Assembly (NCBI GenBank): GCA_016936095.1
Contig: JAFGPR010000048.1
Location: 1 to 36,891, forward strand
Length of the DNA stretch: 36,891 nucleotides
Origin: Ignavibacteriales bacterium
Lineage (GTDB): Bacteria; Bacteroidota; Ignavibacteria; Ignavibacteriales; Melioribacteraceae
Direction of reading: 5' to 3'
Positions 7,988 through 15,522 of the stretch are shown here, piece by piece. Under the pieces are notes generated by a model that was not told the origin of the DNA, searched no databases, and saw only the letters and a list, made by a program, of their open reading frames with translations. The position numbers and the translations under genes are program-made. The stretch's first letter is position 1; each line of letters opens with the position of its first letter.

Positions 7988-9205
7988 CTAATGAATCAAC
8001 GAAACAATTTTGTATACTTGGTCATTCACTCTTACAATTTCTTTACAAGGGAAAGTAACATCAGAACCTTTATGAACACTGGTAACTTCCTTTTTATCAA
8101 TTACCATTGATGGAATATCCATCTCGACAACACCTGTGGAATTTCCGATTATCAAGATTTTATCTTTAAGAGCAATTTCTTCTGCTTCAATCCGTATGTG
8201 TGCAATTTTAGTTTTTCTGAAATAATTTATAACTTTACCAACGTATATTTTTCTTGTAGTTGCTTGACTTCCGTATTTTTTTGCAAATTCAGTTGCCTCA
8301 GGAATACCAAAATAGAATCCGCTTGAGAACCCACGATTATAAACTTTTTTTAATTCGCTCAACATTTCTAATTTTACTTCCTTTGATAATTTACCTTCTA
8401 AATGTAAATCAATCGCTTTTCTGTAAATCGAAACAACTTTTGCAATATATTCAGGGCTTCTTTTTCTTCCTTCAATTTTGAATATATCTATACCTGCATC
8501 AATAAGTTTATCAATAAATTCAATTGTACATAAATCCTTGGGTGATAGGACATAATCTCTTCCGAGTAGCAATGAATAATCATCTTGCTTGTCATAGATT
8601 TCAAATTCACGGCGGCATGGTTGCAAACATTCACCACGATTTGCACTCTCTCCGAAAATACTTTGACTTAAAAAACATCTTCCACTAACAGCAACACACA
8701 TTGCTCCATGAATGAAAGTCTCAATTTCTATATTTACTTTTTGACGAATTTCTTTTATTTTTTCTAATGTGCATTCACGGGCAAGAATGATTCTTTTTGC
8801 ACCTAAATCCTGATAAAATTTTGCTGCTTCTGAATTTGATATTGATGCTTGTGTACTTATAATAAAAGGAATATTCAATTCTTTACATTTTTGTACCACT
8901 GACATATCCCAACATATGACAGAATCGATGCCTGCTTCTTTTACTTTCTTTAAGATTTTTTCAACATCAGTTAATTCATCTTCATATATAATTGTATTTA
9001 AAGTTAGATTTGTTTCGATATTATTTTCTTTGCAGATTTTTGAAATCTCTTGTAAATCTTCGAGTTTGAAATTGTCTGCTTTGGCACGCATATTTAATTT
9101 TTCAATACCGAAGTAAATACTATCAGCACCAGCTTTAATTGCGGTTGAAAGCATTTTCCAATCACCGACAGGTGCTAACAATAATGGTTTTTTGATTCTA
9201 TCCAT
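7988..9205 (-). CDS. U32 family protein, TrhP-like (tRNA uridine hydroxylation type)
   Basis: A peptidase-U32-family protein of 405 residues. Despite the family name, well-studied members such as TrhP and RlhA act in RNA hydroxylation (TrhP in forming 5-hydroxyuridine at tRNA position 34). The N-terminal half is a TIM-barrel-like part (LLLAPVGDWKMLSTAIKAGA at 8-27, YFGIEKLNMRA). The U32 signature is ETFIHGAMCVAVSGRCFLSQ near 162-181. It is followed by ANRGECLQPCRRE and DYVLSPKDLC, giving C170, C177, C193 and C226, a spacing suited to an iron-sulfur cluster. KIEGRKRSPEYIAKVV closes the core. The gene overlaps the end of the antiporter gene by 8 bases, so they are translationally coupled. I favour the TrhP type, but the precise subfamily is an inference. 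Confidence 0.85.
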   Translation of the reverse strand: MDRIKKPLLLAPVGDWKMLSTAIKAGADSIYFGIEKLNMRAKADNFKLEDLQEISKICKENNIETNLTLNTIIYEDELTDVEKILKKVKEAGIDSVICWDMSVVQKCKELNIPFIISTQASISNSEAAKFYQDLGAKRIILARECTLEKIKEIRQKVNIEIETFIHGAMCVAVSGRCFLSQSIFGESANRGECLQPCRREFEIYDKQDDYSLLLGRDYVLSPKDLCTIEFIDKLIDAGIDIFKIEGRKRSPEYIAKVVSIYRKAIDLHLEGKLSKEVKLEMLSELKKVYNRGFSSGFYFGIPEATEFAKKYGSQATTRKIYVGKVINYFRKTKIAHIRIEAEEIALKDKILIIGNSTGVVEMDIPSMVIDKKEVTSVHKGSDVTFPCKEIVRVNDQVYKIVSLIH

Positions 9206-10400
9206 TTTTACTTGTATCCAAATTTTGAGATTTGTTATTTTTAATTAGGTTCCAAGCCATAATTGAACAAGTTGATATTATTATAAAAAACAATATACCA
9301 TCTTGAAAATTTTTTGACACTAATTCCTGAGGTATAGAGAAAAACAATAAAATAGTTATTAATCCTCTAGGTGCAATATAGATTAAAGGTTTAATATCAC
9401 GTTTAAGAGATATTTTTAAAATAACATATCGAAAAAAGAAAACAAAAAAGAATATTAAAATACTTATAAAAATAACCTTAAAGTTTAGAAGACTGGAAAA
9501 ATTTATTGAAAAACCAAAAATTACAAAGAAGAAGGTCCTAACGATAAATGAGGATTCAATTGTTATCAATTTGAAATCTTCAAATACCTTTTTCGATTTT
9601 TCTTCATTCAGAAATCTTTTAAGAAATCCTCTAAAAAAGAGATTGCGATTGTTAATTATCAATCCAAAAATTAAAATTATTATTAGTGACGATAAATGAA
9701 GAAGTTTTCCAATAGAATAAAACAATAACAAAACTGACACAAGAAGAAAAAGTTTTGTCCTTATATTAAGATTTTGGAAAACTACTATTAAAACGTAACT
9801 TATTAAAATTGATATTAGAATAGTAATAAAAATATTACTGGTTATGCTGATTCCAATTTCTCCAAAACTCTGATAATCTGTGCTTGATAGTAAAAAATAG
9901 AAAGCCATTATTCCAAGTATATCGGAAAACGTGCTTTCATAAATCATCATTTCACGTTTTTGACTATCTAAGTTAAAAATACTTGGAATAACAATAGCAC
10001 TGCTAATTATTGATAAAGGAACAGCATAAATTAAAGCTATAATAAATTTCATTTGATAAAATACATAAAATAAAATTCCAATTGCAAGTACGTTTATAGT
10101 TAGTGATATTAGTGCGATTAAAAATGATTTCCATATAATGGAAAGCTCATTTAATTTTATTTCTAAATCTAAAGCTGCTTCTAATACAATTAAAATCAGG
10201 CCAATAATACCAAGTATCTCAAGGATTTTCATTATGTCAATTGGTTGAATTCCAAGAGTATTTACAATTATTTGAGCAATAATTCCTAAGGCAATTAACA
10301 ATAATATGCTTGGAATGTTTTTGCTTGATGAAATTAAATTAAAGAAATAAGAAATTATTACAATTGATGAAGCAATTATTATGATGAAATATGCATTCAT
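9198..10400 (-). CDS. Cation:proton antiporter (CPA family)
   Basis: A 400-residue integral membrane protein with about 12 hydrophobic segments from end to end and very few charged residues in between. It looks like a monovalent cation:proton antiporter of the CPA superfamily. The diagnostic stretch is VPLSIISSAIVIPSIF (127-142) followed by YESTFSDILGI (154-164). These correspond to the unwound helix 4 and the ion-binding helix 5 of NhaP/KefB-like carriers. The ion-binding pair here reads Ser159-Asp160 instead of the usual Asn-Asp or Asp-Asp, which may affect ion choice. There is no cytoplasmic TrkA-N domain. It is upstream of, and overlaps, the U32 gene. The ATG at 10400 lies 121 bases from the divergent metallophosphoesterase gene. 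Confidence 0.85.
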   Translation of the reverse strand: MNAYFIIIIASSIVIISYFFNLISSSKNIPSILLLIALGIIAQIIVNTLGIQPIDIMKILEILGIIGLILIVLEAALDLEIKLNELSIIWKSFLIALISLTINVLAIGILFYVFYQMKFIIALIYAVPLSIISSAIVIPSIFNLDSQKREMMIYESTFSDILGIMAFYFLLSSTDYQSFGEIGISITSNIFITILISILISYVLIVVFQNLNIRTKLFLLVSVLLLFYSIGKLLHLSSLIIILIFGLIINNRNLFFRGFLKRFLNEEKSKKVFEDFKLITIESSFIVRTFFFVIFGFSINFSSLLNFKVIFISILIFFFVFFFRYVILKISLKRDIKPLIYIAPRGLITILLFFSIPQELVSKNFQDGILFFIIISTCSIMAWNLIKNNKSQNLDTSKNG

Positions 10401-10503
10401 ATATTTATTAAATTTATTTTCGTAAATTTAAATTGTATATTAAAAATTAAATTAATTTTCAAAATTGCATCTTAAATTTACAATAAATTAAACTACTAAT
10501 TAA

Positions 10504-10511
10504 TAATTTTG
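10504..10511 (+). promoter_or_regulatory. Candidate -7 box close to the start codon (TAATTTTG)
   Basis: TAATTTTG matches TAnnTTTG exactly but ends only 10 bases before the ATG at 10522. If used, the transcript would have little or no leader. No clear TTG lies at the -33 spacing. Confidence 0.35.
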
Positions 10512-10521
10512 CATACATTTT

Positions 10522-11742
10522 ATGAACTTCATTAGAATAATAATTTTGCTGATTATAATATTTTTAATCGAAGGATACTTTGGATTAAAAATTTGGAAAG
10601 CACTTAAAAAAATAATTAAGCAAAATGTTATTAAAACCGCTAAAATTGTAATAATTATTTATTTCATCTTTTCCAATATCTACCTTTTCATAATTCTTCT
10701 AAATTTTGCTTACCGATATTTCTCAGGCAACTTTTTATTTGTAAACGTTGAAAGCAATTGGATAGATTATTTCTTGATATATCCATTCTGGATAAATTTA
10801 ATAATTATGGTTCAATCAAATTTATTTTTTATTGTTTTGGATTTGCTTCATTTAATACTATTAATCTTTGGAAACTTAAAAAAGAAGTACCTCAAGTTTA
10901 AACCGATATTAGTGATTGTGATTGCTGGAATATTTTTTCTGTTTGTTCCGATAAAAATTTATTTTGACCTAGACAAAATTGATGTTGATACAATATATTA
11001 TTGCAAACAAAATTTACCTGAAAATTTAGATGGATATAAAATTGCATTTATTTCTGACATTCATTTGGATAGATATACAGAGGGTGAGAAGATAGATAAG
11101 TTTATAAATTTATTAAATCAACAAAATCCGGATTTAGTATTGATTGGTGGTGATCTAGTTTCCTCTTATGATCATTATGTCGATAAAGTCGCTGAAATAT
11201 TAAGTCAAGTTAAAAGTAGCGATGGTATCTATTCCTGTGTTGGTGATCACGATAGTTGGATTTATCGGGAATCAGTTGAAAAAAGCAAGTATGCAATAAT
11301 GACTGCACTGAATGAAAAAAATATTTTAATGCTTGATAATGAAAATATATTTGTTCAAAAAGATAGTTCGACAATCGGTATTACATTTGCAACCAAGACT
11401 TATATTGAAAAAATTCCTCAATATAAATTAGATACATTAAGCAATTTTAGGAGCAATATAAAGATTATGGTTGTTCATCAACCTGATGAAAATATTATCA
11501 GAGAATCAGTAAGAAATAATTATGATTTGATGTTCTCTGGCCATACACATGGTGGACAGATAACATTTATCTTTCCATTTTTAAATTTAACCCCCACTAT
11601 GTTTGAGACAAAATATATCAAAGGAGAATATTGGTTTGACAATATGCTGTATGTTATTTCAGATGGATTGGGAATGTCGATCGCACCCATAAGGTATAAT
11701 TCAAATGCGAGTATCAAAGTGATTATTTGTAAAAATAAATAA
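10522..11742 (+). CDS. Membrane-anchored metallophosphoesterase (YaeI/YkuE-like)
   Basis: A calcineurin-like phosphoesterase fused to an N-terminal membrane region. Four hydrophobic segments occupy about residues 3-19, 40-63, 83-116 and 128-148. The metal-binding motifs then follow in order: ISDIHL (D179, H181), GGDLVSS (D211), GDHD (241-244), VVHQPDE (H319) and SGHTHGGQ (H341, H343). This order and the GHTHGG signature are those of the YaeI/YkuE group, whose members hydrolyse phosphodiester or lipid-linked pyrophosphate bonds. The usual GNH[DE] motif is GDHD here, so the metal-ligand Asn is replaced by Asp. Activity is still plausible because Asp can bind metal. It ends 15 bases before the broken TraB-like gene, which may once have been cotranscribed. 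Confidence 0.9.
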   Translation: MNFIRIIILLIIIFLIEGYFGLKIWKALKKIIKQNVIKTAKIVIIIYFIFSNIYLFIILLNFAYRYFSGNFLFVNVESNWIDYFLIYPFWINLIIMVQSNLFFIVLDLLHLILLIFGNLKKKYLKFKPILVIVIAGIFFLFVPIKIYFDLDKIDVDTIYYCKQNLPENLDGYKIAFISDIHLDRYTEGEKIDKFINLLNQQNPDLVLIGGDLVSSYDHYVDKVAEILSQVKSSDGIYSCVGDHDSWIYRESVEKSKYAIMTALNEKNILMLDNENIFVQKDSSTIGITFATKTYIEKIPQYKLDTLSNFRSNIKIMVVHQPDENIIRESVRNNYDLMFSGHTHGGQITFIFPFLNLTPTMFETKYIKGEYWFDNMLYVISDGLGMSIAPIRYNSNASIKVIICKNK

Positions 11743-11757
11743 ACAAACAATTATATA

Positions 11758-12638
11758 ATGAAAAAATCTTTTATAATAATTTTTATTTTTTTTCTGTCGT
11801 TCAATTTGCACAAAATGCGTCTTCATTATTGTGGAAAATAACTTCACCTGAGAATGAATTGACATCTTATTTTTATGGAATTTTTCATATACAAGATAAG
11901 AGAGTCTTTAATTTTATGGAAACATTGATCGAAAAAATTGATGAGTGCGATGTTCTAGCATTAGAAATTTCTTTTGATGATTCAACGAATAAAATAGCAG
12001 AATAGGAAATATTTTTCTCAGATAGTTCGAAAGCATTATCTTATATTTATTCCCTTAAAGATTATGAAAAACTTTATAAAGCATTTATAGAAATAATGGG
12101 AAAGAGTTTGACAGAATTTGATAATATAAAACCATTCTTTATTTTATATATGATGATGCTGAAATTATATCCCGATATTACTTACAAACCGTTAGATTTG
12201 ACTTTATTGGATTATGGAAAATTTAAAAATAAAACTATAGTTGGAGTAGAAACAATCGAAGAACATAATGAAATTACTGACTCGATGTCAAATTACAAAT
12301 TAATAGAATTTGTTGATAAAATAACTGAATATAGAAACTTTTTGGAGGAGTTAATTGTTGCTTATTCCAATAATGATTTAGATGCACTTTGTAATATTAT
12401 GAAAAAAAATCCAGTAAAAGTAAACGAAGGAGTTAAATTAAATTTTAATAGAAATCAGATTATAAGTAACAATATTTCACAAATCATTTGTTATCAAAAA
12501 GTATTTATCGCTATCGGTACAGAACATCTACTTGGAGAAAATGGAATTATTAAATTATTAAGAGAAAAAGGATTCGTTTTAGAACCGATACCATTAAAAG
12601 TGAATAAAAAACCTAAAAAAGCACAAGAGAGTGAATAA
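11758..12638 (+). pseudogene. TraB/GumN-family gene broken by a frameshift and an amber codon
   Basis: The remains encode a secreted TraB/GumN-family protein, a group with a metalloprotease-like fold of uncertain role. ATG at 11758 opens a signal peptide (MKKSFIIIFIFF). The frame must then shift by one base in a T8 run (11786-11793) to continue as SVVQFAQNASSLLWKI and YFYGIFHIQDKR, the GxxH region of the family. An in-frame TAG at 12003-12005 interrupts next (IAE, stop, EIFF). The frame then stays open to 12638 with VGVETIEEHNEI and, near the end, FIAIGTEHLLGENGIIKLLR, both typical TraB/GumN motifs. The open part from the ATG at 12096 (180 residues) has no ribosome binding site and lacks the N-terminal catalytic motif. 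It should not be annotated as an intact gene. Confidence 0.85.
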
Positions 12639-12725
12639 ATTTTCTTAAAAATTTTGTAGAAATTAAAACTTTTATTGTAGATATTTGGAATAGTAAATAA
12701 GATATTTTTTAATCAAGGAGGATTT

Positions 12726-13172
12726 ATGAGATATTTCTTCATTCCAGTTCTTTTTATCGCCTTAATTTATTCTTGTACACAGGTAACATTAGAACCTGTC
12801 GATTATTCCTGGCCATTGGAAAGTATTCTTGATATTGATGCAAATGGAGTAATTAAAGATCAAAGATTTGCTTTAATTATCAATACGAAAGCACTTATTG
12901 AAGAAGAAAAAAGAGATAATACCAATATCCCACCAAATCAGATTCGTATTATACGAAACAAAGAAGGATTCTATTTTATGACCGCTGACGGTTTTAAGAA
13001 TGTTTATGTATTTAAAGCTGGAGTTGGTTCACTTGAATTGGAAAATAAAATTCTTATTACTGATGGGGGACTTAATGCACCAGCATTTAACCAAAGACCA
13101 CCCTATATAGAGTTATTAAATGGTAACGAAAAAATTAAATTAAACCATGAAGGAATAGTAGGAGAAAAATAG
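12726..13172 (+). CDS. Putative lipoprotein of unknown function
   Basis: A 148-residue protein beginning MRYFFIPVLFIALIYSCTQ. The hydrophobic leader ends in a near-lipobox (IYSC), so a lipid-anchored mature protein starting at Cys17 is likely. The rest is β-rich, with IKDQRFALIINTKALI, IRIIRNKEGFYFMTADGF and KILITDGGLN; I do not recognise the fold. The ribosome binding site AAGGAGG at 12716-12722 is among the strongest in the window and fixes the start. The stop is one base before the start of the next gene, so the two form an operon and their products probably act together in the envelope. Confidence 0.8.
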   Translation: MRYFFIPVLFIALIYSCTQVTLEPVDYSWPLESILDIDANGVIKDQRFALIINTKALIEEEKRDNTNIPPNQIRIIRNKEGFYFMTADGFKNVYVFKAGVGSLELENKILITDGGLNAPAFNQRPPYIELLNGNEKIKLNHEGIVGEK

Positions 13173-13173
13173 T

Positions 13174-14406
13174 ATGAAAAAAATATTTAGTCTTGTTGTT
13201 TTATTTTTCTTGATTTCAAATTTTATAATTGCTCAGTCAGATGCACAGATAGTTCAAGATTATAAGACCAAGTATAAATCAATTCAAAATTCAATTGAGA
13301 GTGCAACATCGACTGAAGAATGTTCGATGATTGCTGAAGAAATTAGTATGCTCCAGTCGAAATATGCCGATCATAAGGAATTACTTGATGGTTCTTTGTA
13401 TCCCGATGATTTTAATTCTTCTATACAGAAACTCAGAAATGCACTATCAGTAAAGAAATCTGACGTAACGCAAATTACTGTCCTATATGAAGAAGTGAGC
13501 AAGCTGACTATTTTAGTTAATCAACTTAATGATGAAAACAAGCAATTGCTTAGTGAGATTAAAGTTCTTAGATTACAAGGTGAACAGGATAAAATAACAA
13601 TTGATTCACTTAATACTCTTGTAAAAAGATATTGGGCAAATATTCAAAAACGAGATGAGTTAATTTTTGAGATGGTTGATAGTGTTCTAATTGATTACAA
13701 TAATCTACCAACAGCAATGGATACCGAGACACGATTGCAGTTCAGTAATAAAACCGATAAGAAGAATTTATTCCCAAATATTAGAAAATCTATAGACGAG
13801 AAAAGAAATTATTTACAGATGATTAATTTACAACCTACTGATTATGGCAAATTAGTTGAAGACCAGAAAAATTTTGAAGAGATGTGGTCATCATCCGGAC
13901 CTAAATTTGCTGACATTTATTTGGATAAAAAAGATAGGACGAAAGAAATCGAAGAAATTGATCAACTTGTAAGCCAATGGCGGGCAGATATCTATGCTTC
14001 TGTATGGGAAAAAGTAGACAAGATTTTTGAGAAATATAAAATAAGATTAGGTAAATTTGATAATGGTAACGATTTTGAAAAATTGACACTAGATTTTATC
14101 GAGCGTGAAATTGAGAAAACTAAAAAGGGTGATATCGATGAATTAGAAAAAGTTTATACTGCGTTTGCTGATAGCGTTTGGTATGGTGAATTAGAAGCAG
14201 ATTGGTTATCAGTATTACTACAAAATGATATGCTGTCAAATGTACAAAGAGATAATATTGAAACTAAGTTGGCAGAATGGGGTGAAAACTTTGAAGCCTC
14301 CGAGACAGATTATACTTTATACATAATTATTGGAATGGGTGTAATCATTATTGCTTTGTTAATTTTTATAATCATTGGAAAGAAGAAAAAAGTTGAAACA
14401 CAATAA
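13174..14406 (+). CDS. Secreted coiled-coil protein with C-terminal membrane anchor
   Basis: A 410-residue protein of unknown function with a clear topology. Its signal peptide (MKKIFSLVVLFFLISNFIIAQ) is cleaved after about residue 21. A long helical coiled coil runs from about 100 to 165, with leucines spaced in LYEEVSKLTILVNQLNDEN and further heptads. A charged helical domain extends to about residue 370. One transmembrane helix near the C-terminus (YIIIGMGVIIIALLIFIIIG) is followed by the basic tail KKKKVETQ. The bulk should therefore be periplasmic and held by the inner membrane at its C-terminus. It starts one base after the upstream lipoprotein gene and is followed by a strong terminator, so the pair is a self-contained operon. 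It could be a scaffold or trafficking factor, but no family is recognised. Confidence 0.8.
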   Translation: MKKIFSLVVLFFLISNFIIAQSDAQIVQDYKTKYKSIQNSIESATSTEECSMIAEEISMLQSKYADHKELLDGSLYPDDFNSSIQKLRNALSVKKSDVTQITVLYEEVSKLTILVNQLNDENKQLLSEIKVLRLQGEQDKITIDSLNTLVKRYWANIQKRDELIFEMVDSVLIDYNNLPTAMDTETRLQFSNKTDKKNLFPNIRKSIDEKRNYLQMINLQPTDYGKLVEDQKNFEEMWSSSGPKFADIYLDKKDRTKEIEEIDQLVSQWRADIYASVWEKVDKIFEKYKIRLGKFDNGNDFEKLTLDFIEREIEKTKKGDIDELEKVYTAFADSVWYGELEADWLSVLLQNDMLSNVQRDNIETKLAEWGENFEASETDYTLYIIIGMGVIIIALLIFIIIGKKKKVETQ

Positions 14407-14433
14407 TTATGGTAACTAAATGATAAAATAAAT

Positions 14434-14463
14434 TTAAGCCCTCAATTTTGTGAGGGCTTTTTA
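14434..14463 (+). terminator. Rho-independent terminator of the two-gene envelope operon
   Basis: A perfect 9-bp stem (AAGCCCTCA at 14436-14444 with TGAGGGCTT at 14451-14459), a 6-base loop and a T run. It lies 30 bases after the coiled-coil gene. Confidence 0.9.
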
Positions 14464-14469
14464 TATTTG
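14462..14469 (+). promoter_or_regulatory. Candidate -7 box directly behind a terminator (TATATTTG)
   Basis: TATATTTG is a full match to TAnnTTTG. It overlaps the last T residues of the preceding terminator and lies 64 bases before the lipoprotein ATG. No convincing -33 TTG is visible because that region is the hairpin. Confidence 0.4.
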
Positions 14470-14533
14470 TGTTGAGTCGGAACTAATTTAATCAAATTAA
14501 ATCTTATTCATAAAAAACAAAATTGGAGTTAAA

Positions 14534-15355
14534 ATGCATCAAGAAAAAATTAAATGGTTAAGTTTTTATTTTATTTCACTATTATTCGTATTTTTTGCAT
14601 TTGCGTGTAATGATAAATCAAATCCCGAAAATGAAAAAACAACAGGTACTGACATAGAAAACGAATCAGATGTTGAAGTCCTAAACGAAATAGTGAATAG
14701 AGAATACATAGGAACAATAAACGAAAATCTAAAAATTAAGATGGAATTAAAATTTAGTGGAGAGGATGTATCAGGTACTTATAGATATGAAGGTAAAAAA
14801 GAAGATCTAACAGTAAACGGTCAATTTATAAATGATATTTTAACATTAAACGAATATGATTCTAAGGGAAATATTACAGGTTCGTTTGAAGGTAATTTAA
14901 CTGTGCATATTCAAATAGTCGGGACTTGGTCAAATCCACAAAATACTAAAAATTTCAATTTTGTTCTGGAAGAAGTAACGAACGATTTACCAGAGGGGAA
15001 AAACATTTCAGGAGCCTATTCAAAAGGTGATGGCGACATTGATATCTTATATATTGGTGATGATATGGTAAAATTTCAAGGTTTAGCATTCTGGAATAAT
15101 TCAGTAACTGGGGGTTGTAATACTGGTGAAATCGCAGGAATCGAAAAAATGGTTAAAAATGAAATTCATTATTCAACAGGTCCTGATGAATATGATTGTG
15201 TGCTAACTATTAAAATCACTGAGAATGGTTTAGCAGTTACAGAAGAAAAAATTGGAACCTGTGGTGGTATGAACGTAACCTTCAATGGTGATTATGAAAA
15301 GGTTTCTGATGAAATTACAAGTTGGGATACTTATAACTGGATGAATATTTACTAA
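14534..15355 (+). CDS. Two-domain lipoprotein of unknown function
   Basis: A 273-residue lipoprotein. The N-terminus MHQEKIKWLSF leads into a hydrophobic segment ending FAFACND, giving a lipidated Cys25. A low-complexity acidic linker (NPENEKTTGTDIENESDVE) follows. The first β-rich domain (about 55-150) contains YIGTINENLKIKMELKF, SGTYRYEG and GTWSNPQNTKNFNF, an arrangement of Gly-x-Tyr and Gly-x-Trp strands. The second domain (about 158-265) contains GGCNTGEIAGIEK, DEYDCVLTIKI and TCGGMNVTFNGDYEK, with three Cys that could form a disulfide. This second part resembles small periplasmic binding or inhibitor domains, but I cannot name it. GGAG 10 bases before the ATG supports the start. It faces polA across a convergent intergenic region. 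Confidence 0.8.
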   Translation: MHQEKIKWLSFYFISLLFVFFAFACNDKSNPENEKTTGTDIENESDVEVLNEIVNREYIGTINENLKIKMELKFSGEDVSGTYRYEGKKEDLTVNGQFINDILTLNEYDSKGNITGSFEGNLTVHIQIVGTWSNPQNTKNFNFVLEEVTNDLPEGKNISGAYSKGDGDIDILYIGDDMVKFQGLAFWNNSVTGGCNTGEIAGIEKMVKNEIHYSTGPDEYDCVLTIKITENGLAVTEEKIGTCGGMNVTFNGDYEKVSDEITSWDTYNWMNIY

Positions 15356-15358
15356 TAA

Positions 15359-15522
15359 TAGCAAATTTAAATCCCAAATAGTAAATATAATCAGATTCTG
15401 AAAAACTAATTTCGAATGTAATTTTTTCTCTGAAATTTTATTTAAATTTGTACTAGATTATTATTACTAAATGGTTAAATATTTTTTGGAATTTGAGATT
15501 TGTTATTTGGGATTTTTTGCTA
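15359..15522. repeat. Imperfect inverted repeat between convergent genes
   Basis: The left arm 15359-15381 (TAGCAAATTTAAATCCCAAATA...) and right arm 15500-15522 pair as TAGCAAA plus AAATCCCAAATA, with a 3-base bulge. They are separated by about 118 bases. The right arm includes the polA stop codon. The spacer also carries TTTGGAATTTGAGATTTG, a run of short TTTG-type units, and a TAAATTTG at 15443-15450. No gene is visible in this 164-base gap. Confidence 0.6.

Noticed and set aside
2964-12005. Stop-codon reassignment (TAA or TAG read as an amino acid)
   Set aside because: TAA, TAG and TGA all end intact genes in this window, for example TAG ends polA, so the internal stops are lesions.
12096-12638. 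A separate intact 180-residue gene
   Set aside because: It is in the same frame as the upstream TraB/GumN remnant, lacks a ribosome binding site and is only the back part of that family.
15443-15450. TAAATTTG as a promoter between the lipoprotein and polA
   Set aside because: It would point into the 3' end of polA and no plus-strand gene follows; probably chance in AT-rich DNA.
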